From Campylobacter novaezeelandiae (lineage in GTDB: Bacteria > Campylobacterota > Campylobacteria > Campylobacterales > Campylobacteraceae), in the NCBI RefSeq assembly GCF_004323845.1, contig NZ_QPGR01000012.1:1-53046 (forward strand): a DNA stretch of 53,046 bases. The letters run 5' to 3'. The stretch's first letter is position 1; each line of letters starts with the position of its first letter. A program made the position numbers and the translations under genes. The notes beneath the pieces were generated by a model. The model searched no databases and had not been told where the DNA came from. It saw only the letters and a program-made list of their open reading frames with translations. This document shows positions 27,800-36,534 of this stretch, piece by piece.

Positions 27800-28999
27800 T
27801 ATTTTAAAACGCATACTGAGTAAAGAAAGTAAAATATAAGCTAAAAAAATGAAAAATGGAATTTTAAAATTAATAGCATAAAGTTTAAAATTAAAAAATA
27901 AGATTAAATAATCATCTAATAATCCTCCTTCGTTGATAAAATGCAAAAATAAAACCAAAGGATAAAAGATTGCAAAAATAATGCTAATAAAAATGGCCAA
28001 AATTTGCTGATAAGAAAGGAGTGGAAAGAAGTATATCACTGGCAAAATCATAGCAAAAAATGTCCATACATTAAGCAATAAAATATTTATAAAAGGTTTG
28101 AAATATTTTGAAAAATGATGCAGGTATAAAAAAATATAAAAAACTCCAAGAATAGAAAATAAAAATCCAACACTAAATAAAAGTTTAGGAAATAAAGCTA
28201 TACAAATACATACACTAAGAAATAAATTTACAAAACTAATAAGTTTGATATTTTTACTAATTAAATAAAATCCCCATAAAAGCATAATCAAAGAGCGTAT
28301 ATAAGAGGGGACAAAACCTATTAAATAAGCATAAATGATTAAAAAAGTAAAAATTACTATACTTAAATCGAATTTTAAATTTCTATAAGGAAAATATTTT
28401 TTTTGAAAAAAGCTATAAATAGGACTCAATAAAAAGAATAAAAAAGAAAATATAAGTCCTATATGATAACCACTAATTGCTATTAAATGGGCAATACCGT
28501 AATAATTAATATCCGTTCTTAGTTCTAAAGATATGGGCAGAGCAAAAAATAAAGCTCCATATAATTCTTTAATTTTTTCGTTTTCATGTTGATTTAAAAA
28601 ATAATCAATAATTTTAGGATTTTTACTAAATCCTAAACTTTTTATATTATAGCTTGGTGCATAAAAATTTTTTGACAGATAATCTTTAAAATTAAGATTT
28701 GTTGTAATTATTCTAAGCTCTATATTTTCATTTTTGCTAAGATTTAAATCTTTAAAACTTGTGGTATAAAATGTAAAATTTTTATTTTTTAATTTTAGAA
28801 CAAAATAATTTTTATTTTTTTTATTCTTTTTTTGATAAATTTGAATAATTGTAGCTTGAATTGATGGGTGTTTGTTTTCTTTAAAATTTAAATAATTTTT
28901 ATATTCTAATAAAATATTAAATATAAAAATACTAATAAAAATAAAAAATACAATAAATAATTCTTTATTTTTTTGTAATAAAGAATTATAAAAAAACAT
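27749..28999 (-). CDS. comEC: ComEC/Rec2-family DNA uptake channel (short form)
   Basis: 416 residues. After one N-terminal helix and a soluble beta-rich part (about 40-110, the OB-like region), the competence domain contains several helices and the signature HLIAISGYHIGLIFSF (residues about 165-180). The beta-lactamase-like domain found at the C-terminus of Gram-positive ComEC is absent, as in other Campylobacter. The role is passage of single-stranded DNA across the inner membrane during natural transformation. Its ATG overlaps the last base of the DedA gene, so the two are coupled. The 3' end overlaps the YihY gene by 51 bases. Confidence 0.87.
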   Translation of the reverse strand: MFFYNSLLQKNKELFIVFFIFISIFIFNILLEYKNYLNFKENKHPSIQATIIQIYQKKNKKNKNYFVLKLKNKNFTFYTTSFKDLNLSKNENIELRIITTNLNFKDYLSKNFYAPSYNIKSLGFSKNPKIIDYFLNQHENEKIKELYGALFFALPISLELRTDINYYGIAHLIAISGYHIGLIFSFLFFLLSPIYSFFQKKYFPYRNLKFDLSIVIFTFLIIYAYLIGFVPSYIRSLIMLLWGFYLISKNIKLISFVNLFLSVCICIALFPKLLFSVGFLFSILGVFYIFLYLHHFSKYFKPFINILLLNVWTFFAMILPVIYFFPLLSYQQILAIFISIIFAIFYPLVLFLHFINEGGLLDDYLILFFNFKLYAINFKIPFFIFLAYILLSLLSMRFKILALFCISLNFLPFIFI

Positions 29000-29556
29000 T
29001 ATTTCTTAGAAAAACTATGAAGATAAAACCAAATTGCTGCAACTAAACAAAGTAAAAATAAAGGTGCTAGATAAGGGTAATTACTAAGATTATTAAAGAT
29101 AAAGGTGATGCTTTGTCCAAAGAGATAAGCTAAAAATCCAAGCAATAATGCCCAAATAAAACTTGAAATTGTATTGATTATAAGAAATTTCACAAAACTA
29201 TATTTTGCAATTCCTGCTGCTATAGGAATAAAAGTTTTAATTCCATAGATATACTTTTGTATAAAAAGTAAAAATATCCCGTATTGTTTCACTTTAATGA
29301 TAGCTAAAGCTAATTTTCGTTTATGCTTTTTAAAATAAGGTAAAATATCTTTTTTGTAATACTTTCCTAAAACAAAAAGCAAAGTAGAGCCAATTGCATT
29401 GGCAACGAAGGCAATGCTTATACATAAATACAAATCTAACTTTCCTTGAGAACACAAAACTCCAGCGGCAAGAATTCCTACCATTCCGCCACCTAAAGAA
29501 TAAAAGAATAAAACAATATAACCATAACGAAGTAAAGTATCAATCATATCTTGCAT
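28999..29556 (-). CDS. DedA-family membrane protein
   Basis: 185 residues, four to five transmembrane helices. The family pattern is visible in GGMVGILAAGVLCSQGKLDL near the N-terminus and FIPIAAGIAKYSFVKFLIIN (residues about 113-132), with a conserved basic segment before it (KRKLALAIIKVKQYGIF). DedA proteins are implicated in lipid carrier recycling and membrane homeostasis; the transported lipid here is not known. It lies between rny (six bases upstream) and comEC (one-base overlap). Confidence 0.85.
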   Translation of the reverse strand: MQDMIDTLLRYGYIVLFFYSLGGGMVGILAAGVLCSQGKLDLYLCISIAFVANAIGSTLLFVLGKYYKKDILPYFKKHKRKLALAIIKVKQYGIFLLFIQKYIYGIKTFIPIAAGIAKYSFVKFLIINTISSFIWALLLGFLAYLFGQSITFIFNNLSNYPYLAPLFLLCLVAAIWFYLHSFSKK

Positions 29557-29561
29557 AAATC

Positions 29562-31112
29562 TTACCTCGCATATTCAATTGCTCTTAGTTCGCGTATAAC
29601 ATTGACTTTGATTTCGCCAGGATATTGGAGTTTGTCTTTAATTTCATTAGCAATTTCTTTAGCTAAAAGTACAGCTTGATCATCGTTAATTAATTTTGCA
29701 TTAGCTATAACCCTAATTTCTCTTCCTGCATTGATAGCATAGGCATTTTTAATTCCTTCTTTGTTTTTTGCTATTTCTTCAAGTTCCCTTACTCTTTTTA
29801 AAAAGGCCTCTAAAACTTCTCTTCTTGCACCAGGTCTTGCAGCACTTAAAGTATCAGCAGTACAAACTGCAGCCGCTTCTATACTCGTGGCTTCTTCGTG
29901 ACCATGATGTGCATAAATGGCATTAATTACAACAGGATGCTCTTTGTAGCGTTTACAAAGTTCAGCTCCCAAATCAACATGAGATCCTTCAAAATCATGC
30001 GTAAGTGCTTTTCCTATATCGTGTAAAATTCCTGCACGTTTGGCTAGTTTTTCGTCTCCACCACACTCAGCTGCAATAATTCCTGCAAGATGTGCAACTT
30101 CTAAAGAATGTGCTAGGGCATTTTGACCATAACTAGCGCGATATTTTAACTTACCAATGAGTTTTATGATTTCAGGGTGAAGTTTATCAAGACCTAAATC
30201 CATAGCTATGATTTGTCCTTCTTCTAAAATGGAATTTTCAAATTCTTTACAAACTTTTTCATGAATTTCTTCAATACGAGCTGGTTGAATTCTCCCATCC
30301 TCAACCAAAAGCTCTATGACTTTTGTAGCAATGGCACGACGATAAAGATTAAAACAACTAATTATAATAGCACCTGGGGTATCATCTATAATAATATCAA
30401 CACCTAAAACCATTTCTAAGCTTTTAACATTGCGTCCTTCTTTGCCTATAATGCGCCCTTTAAGTTCATCATTTTTAATATTGACTACATTAATAAGCCT
30501 TTCTGCAGCAAATTCTCCAGCAAAACGTGAAGTGGCTTGGGCTATGATGTAATTTGCTTTTCTTTTAGCTTCATTTTTAGCCTCTTCTTCATATTTTCTT
30601 ACTATATGAGCTATTTCGTTGCGTGATTTTTCTTCAACTTTTTCTAAAATAATTTTTTTAGCTTCATCTTTTGTAAGGCCAGATGAATTTTCTAAAATAT
30701 TAATCACTTCATCGATTTTATGTTGATATTGGTTTTTTAATCTTATGCTATCATGATGAAGTTCTTCTATAATTTTTTGATTTTTATTTAATTCTTCTTC
30801 ATCTTTTTTTATTTTTTCAGCTTCTAATTTAATTTGCTGTTCTTTTTTGTGAATTTCTTCAAACTTACATTGTAATTCTTGTTGTAATTTATGAGCTTTA
30901 TCTTCATATTTTTTTTTGATTTCTAATTCAGCATTTAGTATAGAATTTTTGGCATCTTTTAATATAAGCTCAGCTTCATATTCAATAGCTTTTGCTTTTG
31001 CTTTTGCTTGTTCTATAAAAATTTCGTGTTTGGCTTCATTTATTTTTTTAGCAACTAAATATCCTAATCCAAGTCCTATTAAGGTTGTAAAAACTACAAT
31101 TATTGTTATCAT
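29562..31112 (-). CDS. rny: Ribonuclease Y
   Basis: Membrane-anchored endoribonuclease that starts mRNA decay. 516 residues: an N-terminal transmembrane helix (ITIIVVFTTLIGLGLGYLVA), a long coiled coil (about 25-200), a KH domain (IIGKEGRNVKSLEMVLGVDI), then an HD domain with the metal motif ILHDIGKAL and a second half with YAHHGHEEA. The C-terminus ends RAIEYAR, as in other RNase Y. The 5' end lies within the 3' part of the cyclo-ligase gene (65-base overlap). Confidence 0.95.
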   Translation of the reverse strand: MITIIVVFTTLIGLGLGYLVAKKINEAKHEIFIEQAKAKAKAIEYEAELILKDAKNSILNAELEIKKKYEDKAHKLQQELQCKFEEIHKKEQQIKLEAEKIKKDEEELNKNQKIIEELHHDSIRLKNQYQHKIDEVINILENSSGLTKDEAKKIILEKVEEKSRNEIAHIVRKYEEEAKNEAKRKANYIIAQATSRFAGEFAAERLINVVNIKNDELKGRIIGKEGRNVKSLEMVLGVDIIIDDTPGAIIISCFNLYRRAIATKVIELLVEDGRIQPARIEEIHEKVCKEFENSILEEGQIIAMDLGLDKLHPEIIKLIGKLKYRASYGQNALAHSLEVAHLAGIIAAECGGDEKLAKRAGILHDIGKALTHDFEGSHVDLGAELCKRYKEHPVVINAIYAHHGHEEATSIEAAAVCTADTLSAARPGARREVLEAFLKRVRELEEIAKNKEGIKNAYAINAGREIRVIANAKLINDDQAVLLAKEIANEIKDKLQYPGEIKVNVIRELRAIEYAR

Positions 31113-31662
31113 TTATAATTTCTTTCCTATAGTATTTTTTATAAGGATTTATATAAAAATCTCCTTTAATATCATAAAAATCAGTGATATTATTATTATC
31201 AAGCATATTAATACTTTGAACAAAAATAGTTAAAGGTTTATATCCTAGATCATAAAAAAATCTATCATAAAAACCTTTTCCATATCCAATTCTTTTTAAA
31301 TTTTTATCTACAGCTACAACAGGGATAATAGCTAGATCAATTTTTTTTACTTTTAAAAAAGAATTATTTGGTTCAAATACTCCAAAATTTTTCTTTTTTA
31401 AAGGTAATCTCAATTTTACTATTTTCAAACTTTTATCTTGCATAAATGGAACAAAAAGTTCACAATTTTTATTTAATAATCTTCTAAATTTAAATAAATT
31501 AGGTTCAGATTTTAAGGGAATAAAGAGCAATATTCTTTTTGCTTTATTTTTTTTAATTATTTTTAGACATTCTTTAAAAACTTGAAAATCTTTTTTGAAT
31601 TTAAATTTTAAATATTCTTTTAAAATTTTTTTTGATTTTTTTCTTAAATTATTTTTTAACAT
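31048..31662 (-). CDS. 5-formyltetrahydrofolate cyclo-ligase
   Basis: Converts 5-formyl-THF to 5,10-methenyl-THF with ATP. 204 residues. The signature RIGYGKGFYDRFF lies at about 126-138, preceded by the conserved IPVVAVDK; a basic N-terminus carries the phosphate-binding RKKSKKILKEY. The family usually ends soon after the strand following the signature, so the last 20-25 residues (after YYRKEII), which overlap rny, look like an extension rather than conserved sequence. A shorter product would need an earlier stop, and none is present. It is the first gene of a leftward unit with rny, dedA and comEC. Confidence 0.85.
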   Translation of the reverse strand: MLKNNLRKKSKKILKEYLKFKFKKDFQVFKECLKIIKKNKAKRILLFIPLKSEPNLFKFRRLLNKNCELFVPFMQDKSLKIVKLRLPLKKKNFGVFEPNNSFLKVKKIDLAIIPVVAVDKNLKRIGYGKGFYDRFFYDLGYKPLTIFVQSINMLDNNNITDFYDIKGDFYINPYKKYYRKEIINDNNNCSFYNLNRTWIRIFSC

Positions 31663-31690
31663 ATAATTTACCTAGAGTATTAATTTATGT

Positions 31691-31696
31691 TATAAT
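31691..31696 (+). promoter_or_regulatory. Extended -10 promoter for the thioredoxin-like lipoprotein operon
   Basis: TATAAT preceded by TG and one base (TGTTATAAT), the extended -10 form common in Campylobacter, 37 bases upstream of the ATG at 31734. It lies just outside the 5' end of the divergent cyclo-ligase gene. Confidence 0.6.
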
Positions 31697-31733
31697 TTTA
31701 TCTTTTATTCTTAACTCAATAAGGAAAAATTTA

Positions 31734-32300
31734 ATGACTTTTAAAAAAATTTTCTTTCTTTTTGTAATTTTTTCTTTATTTTTTACAGCTTGTGATAAAA
31801 ATTCAAAAGAGAAAGATGAGCAAGGGCTAACACAAAAGAATATATCATCAAACAAAATTGAAAATACAAAAAATTCTTTTGCTTTAACAATGTTAAATGG
31901 GAATTCGTTATCAATTAAAACTCAAAATGATAAAATTACTTTTAATAACAATAACAAAATTAGTTTATTTATGTTTTTTACAACTTGGTGTAAACCTTGC
32001 ATTGCTCAAATTTTAGATCTTAATAGGTTTGAAGAAAAATATAAACAAAATTTACAAATTATAGGTATTTTAATTGAAGAGCAAGATAGGCAAAATATAG
32101 AAGCTTTTATGCAAAAAAATAAAATAAAATTTGATGTTGCCATAGGAGATAATAATTATCTTTTTGCTAAAAGTTTAGGAGGTATAAATGGAATGCCGAC
32201 TTTATTTTTATTTGATAAAAATAATAATCTTATAAGACAATATTTAGGTCTCATTCCTATAGAAATGTTAGAAATTGATATACAAAAGGCTATAGATTAA
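31734..32300 (+). CDS. TlpA/ResA-like thioredoxin lipoprotein
   Basis: 188 residues. The start at 31734 has TAAGGAAAAA upstream; a longer open frame to 31632 would precede the promoter and is not used. A lipoprotein signal (KKIFFLFVIFSLFFTAC) puts it on the periplasmic side. The thioredoxin fold has the redox pair in FTTWCKPCIAQ (residues about 84-94) and the cis-proline loop GGINGMPTLFLFD. Such proteins reduce apocytochromes or other thiols in the periplasm; with several c-type cytochromes in this genus that is plausible but not proven. Corresponds to Cj1207c. It abuts ftsY. Confidence 0.85.
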   Translation: MTFKKIFFLFVIFSLFFTACDKNSKEKDEQGLTQKNISSNKIENTKNSFALTMLNGNSLSIKTQNDKITFNNNNKISLFMFFTTWCKPCIAQILDLNRFEEKYKQNLQIIGILIEEQDRQNIEAFMQKNKIKFDVAIGDNNYLFAKSLGGINGMPTLFLFDKNNNLIRQYLGLIPIEMLEIDIQKAID

Positions 32301-33166
32301 TGTTTGATTTTTTAAAAAAAGGATTAAAAAAGACTCTTGAAAATATTGCTCAAATTAAATCAGGGCATAAGAAAATTACTAAAGATCTTTTAGAAGAAAT
32401 TTTATTAGAAGCGGATGTAAGTTATGAGATAGTGGAAGAAATCATTTATTATTTACCTCCTTCTAATGAGGTAAGAAAAGAAGATTTAAGACGAGTAATG
32501 AAAACATATTTTTTATATGATCAAAAAGAATTATCTCATAGTAAACCATTTGTAGAGCTCATTTTAGGGGTAAATGGAGCAGGCAAAACAACAAGCATTG
32601 CAAAATTAGCATATTTATATAAACAACAAAATCAAAAAATTATTTTAGGTGCCTGTGATACATTTAGAGCTGGAGCTATAGAACAGCTTAAGCTTTGGGC
32701 TCAAAAATTAGATATAGAAATTGTAGCAAGTTCACAAGGACATGATCCTTCAGCTGTTGCTTTTGATACTATCTCCAAAGCTAAAGCTAAAGATTTTGAT
32801 CGAGTGATTATTGATACAGCCGGAAGACTTCAAAATCAAAAAAATTTAGCATTAGAGCTTGAAAAGATTATACGTATTTGCGATAAAGCATTTAGCGGAG
32901 CTCCTCATAGAAAAATTTTAGTTTTAGATGGAACTCAGGGTAATGCTGGTATTTTACAAGCAAAAGCATTTAATGAATTTGTAAAACTTGATGGAGTCAT
33001 TATAACAAAACTTGATGGCACAGCTAAAGGTGGAGGATTGTTTAGTATAGCAAGAGAGCTTGAGCTTCCTATATTGTATATTGGTGTAGGAGAGAGTATG
33101 CAAGACTTATATGAATTTGACATTGATAAATATCTTGATACGCTTTTAGATCCTATTTATAATTAA
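32300..33166 (+). CDS. ftsY: Signal recognition particle receptor FtsY
   Basis: SRP-type GTPase that docks ribosome complexes at the membrane. 288 residues: a helical N domain followed by the G domain with P-loop GVNGAGKTT (90-98), CDTFRAGAIEQL (G2), VIIDTAGRL (G3), and TKLDGTAKGGG (G4 and following). The acidic N-terminal A domain of the E. coli protein is absent, as in other small FtsY. The start ATG follows the previous gene with a one-base overlap of stop and start. Confidence 0.97.
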   Translation: MFDFLKKGLKKTLENIAQIKSGHKKITKDLLEEILLEADVSYEIVEEIIYYLPPSNEVRKEDLRRVMKTYFLYDQKELSHSKPFVELILGVNGAGKTTSIAKLAYLYKQQNQKIILGACDTFRAGAIEQLKLWAQKLDIEIVASSQGHDPSAVAFDTISKAKAKDFDRVIIDTAGRLQNQKNLALELEKIIRICDKAFSGAPHRKILVLDGTQGNAGILQAKAFNEFVKLDGVIITKLDGTAKGGGLFSIARELELPILYIGVGESMQDLYEFDIDKYLDTLLDPIYN

Positions 33167-33176
33167 AGTCTTTTAA

Positions 33177-35087
33177 ATGTATAGCGCAGAGCAAAAAGAT
33201 CTTTTTTTTCAAAATGTATCTTCTTTAAAAAATACTTCTCTTTATAAAAAATTAACTACCACTATTTCGAATAATTTTAAAATTTTGCCAAATGGGGGGG
33301 GGGATTTATTTTCTTTAAATTTAATCAATATTCACAATAAATTAAGTATTTATCAAGATGCAAAAAAGGAATTAGAGGAAAAATTAAAACTTTTTCAAAC
33401 ACAATATTTGTTTTATCCTGTTCTTTATTTTTATGGTTTTGGAAATGGTATTTTATATAAAATTTTACTTAAAAACACTCATTTAAAGCATCTTATTGTA
33501 TTTGAGGATGATATTTCTTTGCTTTATGAAATTTTTCATTTAATTGATTTTAGAGAAGAGTTAAGAAATAATAAATTAATTATTTTACAAAGTGATGTTC
33601 TATCAAAGGATCTGGAAAATATCTTTACTACTCCGCCTTTTTTTAATTTTTTAAGGGTCTATTTTTTGCATTTGCATAGTGTTTATTATGAAATTTTTCA
33701 AGATAAGATTATCAAACTTAATAACAAAATTTCTCAGATTATTAAAACGACAATACTTTATCAAGGCAATGATATAGAAGATGCTTTGCAAGGTTTTACT
33801 CAATTTATCTTTAATAGTCCTAAAATGATTTTAAATCCTTCGCTTGATTCTTTATATCAAACACGCAAGAAAAAATCAAAAACAGCCATTATCGTCTCTA
33901 CTGGCCCTTCTTTAGATAAGCAACTTCTTGTTCTAAAAAAATATCAAAATAAAGCTACGATATTTTGTGCTGATAGTGCTTATTCAATTCTTGCAAAATA
34001 TGACATTAAACCTGATTACGTTTTAATGTCTGAAAGAACAGAAAAAACGGCAGATCTTTTTAAAAATTCTTATAAAAATATCGATGAAGGAATTATTTTT
34101 GTGCTATTAGCTTTAGCTCATCCAAAAGCTATAAAATATCTTGAAGATTCTAAAAGAAATTACATCTTGATTCCTTATCCTTCTTTATTTGTTAAAAAAT
34201 GCATGCTTGAAGATTTTGGCAATTTTCCTTCAGGTTCTACAGTTGCCTTAAATGCCTTAAAGCTTGCTTATACTTTAGAACATAAAAGTATCATTTTTAT
34301 AGGTCAAGATTTAGCTTATTCTCAAGATGGAACTTCTCATTCTAAGGATTATATGTATGGGTCAAATTATGAAAGCAGTATAAAACAAGAAAGTGCTTTA
34401 GCTTATGGAGGAAAAGGAGAAGTTAAGACCCATTGTATGTGGAATGCCTTTAGGCTTTCTATAGAAAATTTTATATATAAAAATACCAAAAATTGTAAAT
34501 TTTATAATGCCACAGAAGGTGGAGCAAGCATAGAAGGAACTATAGAAAAACCTTTTTTAGAATGTTGTCTTAATTTATTAAATGATAATGATAAAAAATT
34601 TACACAGCCTAAAATTTTAGATACAGATAAACAAAATGAACTTTTATTAAATATAGATGAAAATCTTTATGAGCTTTATATCGATTGTGATAAGTTTCTA
34701 AAAGAATTAAATGAATACTTAAAAGATACCGAAGAAGACAGTAAAAAAATATTTGATAAAAATATTATTAATAAAGTAGTTATTCAAGAAATTATTAAAA
34801 AATTAGATTCTCTTAAATTGAGAATAGACTATTATAGTAAATCAGTACTTTACGAATTTATACGATCTTTTTTAATGCAATTTGAATTTAATTTAGCAAG
34901 GATTTATGTGTTAAATCCTAAAAACGAACAAGAGTGGCTTGATAAAAATTTAACATGGATTAAAGATCATATTTTTTTAATGCAAGTTTTAATTGCCAAT
35001 ATTAAACTTGTAAAACAAGGGATAAGAGAAAATATTGCTCCTTTAAAACAAATTCTTTTATCAAGAAATTTAAAAAGTCTTTTTTAA
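33177..35087 (+). CDS. Motility accessory factor (Maf)-like DUF115 protein, phase-variable
   Basis: 636 residues. The DUF115/MptE-like core is centred on TAIIVSTGPSLDKQL (about 236-250), followed by IFCADSAYSIL, KPDYVLMSERT and a later FIGQDLAYSQDG and GGKGEVKTHC. Maf proteins of Campylobacter and Helicobacter work in flagellin glycosylation with nonulosonic acids and usually cluster with flagellar glycan genes; here the gene sits alone between ftsY and radA. Codons 40-42 are a run of ten G (GGG GGG GGG G). With 10 G the gene is open; with 9 or 11 G it stops within about 15 codons. So expression is expected to switch by slipped-strand mispairing. The start, ten bases after ftsY, has no strong Shine-Dalgarno; translation may depend on ftsY. 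Confidence 0.85.
   Translation: MYSAEQKDLFFQNVSSLKNTSLYKKLTTTISNNFKILPNGGGDLFSLNLINIHNKLSIYQDAKKELEEKLKLFQTQYLFYPVLYFYGFGNGILYKILLKNTHLKHLIVFEDDISLLYEIFHLIDFREELRNNKLIILQSDVLSKDLENIFTTPPFFNFLRVYFLHLHSVYYEIFQDKIIKLNNKISQIIKTTILYQGNDIEDALQGFTQFIFNSPKMILNPSLDSLYQTRKKKSKTAIIVSTGPSLDKQLLVLKKYQNKATIFCADSAYSILAKYDIKPDYVLMSERTEKTADLFKNSYKNIDEGIIFVLLALAHPKAIKYLEDSKRNYILIPYPSLFVKKCMLEDFGNFPSGSTVALNALKLAYTLEHKSIIFIGQDLAYSQDGTSHSKDYMYGSNYESSIKQESALAYGGKGEVKTHCMWNAFRLSIENFIYKNTKNCKFYNATEGGASIEGTIEKPFLECCLNLLNDNDKKFTQPKILDTDKQNELLLNIDENLYELYIDCDKFLKELNEYLKDTEEDSKKIFDKNIINKVVIQEIIKKLDSLKLRIDYYSKSVLYEFIRSFLMQFEFNLARIYVLNPKNEQEWLDKNLTWIKDHIFLMQVLIANIKLVKQGIRENIAPLKQILLSRNLKSLF
33294..33303 (+). repeat. Homopolymeric G10 tract inside the Maf-like gene
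   Basis: Ten consecutive G, the only G or C run longer than six noticed in the window. It encodes three glycines (residues 40-42) and the first base of an Asp codon. In Campylobacter G tracts of this length change length at high frequency and act as on/off switches. Confidence 0.93.
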
Positions 35088-35099
35088 CTTCAAAAATAT

Positions 35100-35105
35100 T
35101 ATAAT
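35100..35105 (+). promoter_or_regulatory. -10 box for radA
   Basis: TATAAT 25 bases before the radA ATG, in the short gap after the Maf-like gene. This would let radA be read regardless of the Maf switch. Confidence 0.5.
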
Positions 35106-35129
35106 ATTTAAAAATTTTTTAGGTTAAAA

Positions 35130-36470
35130 ATGGCTAAAAGTAAAATTTTATTTGAATGTCAATCTTGTGGAAATCAACAAAGAAAATGGCTTGGAAAGTG
35201 CCCAGAATGCGGTTCTTGGGATAGTTTTATAGAACTTAAAGCTGAACAAATTAAGATTTTAAAAGAGCTAGAGCATGCAAATTCTAAAGCAAGTGAAGCT
35301 ATATGTATTGATGAAGTAGAAATAGAAAAATTTAGTAGAATTAGCACTCAAGATGATGAGCTTGATCTTGTTTTAGGCGGAGGTTTGGTTGAGGGGTCTT
35401 TAGTTTTAATTGGTGGAAGTCCTGGGGTTGGAAAATCTACTCTTTTACTTAAAATTGCTTCTAATTTGGCAAATAGTGGCAAAAAAGTACTTTATGTAAG
35501 CGCAGAAGAAAGTAAAACACAAATTAAACTACGTGCCAATAGACTTGAGGCCAATGGGTCAAATTTATTTTTACTTACAGAATTGTGTTTGGAAAATATC
35601 ATAGAAGAATTGCATAAAAAAGATTATTCTGTTTTGGTTATAGATTCTATTCAAACTTTGTATTCTGACAAGGTTTCTTCAGCAGCAGGGAGTATTACTC
35701 AAGTAAGAGAGATTACTTTTGAATTAATGCGTTTAAGTAAAGCTTATAATATAAGCATTTTTATTATAGGCCATATTACAAAAGATGGAGCAATTGCCGG
35801 TCCTAGAGTGCTTGAACATATGGTTGATGTGGTGCTTTATTTTGAAGGTGATGCTACAAAAGAAATAAGATTATTAAGAGGTTTTAAAAATCGCTTTGGC
35901 AATATTAGCGAAGTGGGAATTTTTGAAATGGGTCCTAAGGGTTTAATTAGTGCCAAAAATTTGGCCAATCGTTTTTTTACTAGAGGTAGGGCCACTTCAG
36001 GAAGTGCTTTAGGTGTAGTAATGGAGGGAAGCAGAGCATTGGTTTTAGAAATTCAAGCTCTTGTTTGCGAGAGTGCTTATCCAAAAAGAAGTGCAACAGG
36101 TTATGAAAGAAATCGTTTAGATATGCTTTTAGCTTTATTAGAAAGAAAACTAGAAATACCACTAGGGCATTATGATGTCTTTGTTAATGTAAGCGGTGGT
36201 GTAAAGATTGGCGAAACAGCTGCGGATTTAGCTGTGGTTGCTGCCATTATTTCAAGCTTTAAAAATCGTCCTTTAAGTAAAGATAGTGTTTTTATAGGAG
36301 AGCTTAGCTTAAATGGAGAAATTAGAGATGTGTTTCATCTTGATATTAGATTAAAAGAAGCTAAAATGCAAAAGTTTAAAAATGCTATTATCCCTTCTAA
36401 ACCTTTAGAGGATATAGGCTTAAGATATTTTGTTGCTAAAGAACTTTCTCAAGTTTTAGAATGGATGTAA
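35130..36470 (+). CDS. radA: DNA repair protein RadA (Sms)
   Basis: RecA-like ATPase that drives branch migration in recombination. 446 residues. N-terminal zinc finger CQSCGNQQRKWLGKCPECG, then Walker A GGSPGVGKSTLL (residues about 92-103), the RadA-specific KNRFG motif (LLRGFKNRFGN), and a Lon-like C-terminal domain (GYERNRLDMLLALLE, VNVSGGVKIGE). Length is typical. It is followed 60 bases later by atpB with its own promoter. Confidence 0.97.
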   Translation: MAKSKILFECQSCGNQQRKWLGKCPECGSWDSFIELKAEQIKILKELEHANSKASEAICIDEVEIEKFSRISTQDDELDLVLGGGLVEGSLVLIGGSPGVGKSTLLLKIASNLANSGKKVLYVSAEESKTQIKLRANRLEANGSNLFLLTELCLENIIEELHKKDYSVLVIDSIQTLYSDKVSSAAGSITQVREITFELMRLSKAYNISIFIIGHITKDGAIAGPRVLEHMVDVVLYFEGDATKEIRLLRGFKNRFGNISEVGIFEMGPKGLISAKNLANRFFTRGRATSGSALGVVMEGSRALVLEIQALVCESAYPKRSATGYERNRLDMLLALLERKLEIPLGHYDVFVNVSGGVKIGETAADLAVVAAIISSFKNRPLSKDSVFIGELSLNGEIRDVFHLDIRLKEAKMQKFKNAIIPSKPLEDIGLRYFVAKELSQVLEWM

Positions 36471-36498
36471 TTTCATTAAAATATAAGTAAGATTTAGA

Positions 36499-36504
36499 TA
36501 TAAT
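36499..36504 (+). promoter_or_regulatory. -10 box for atpB
   Basis: TATAAT 30 bases upstream of the atpB ATG in a 64-base intergenic gap. Confidence 0.5.
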
Positions 36505-36534
36505 AATCCTTTTAAAATATTGTTTGAGGAAAAT

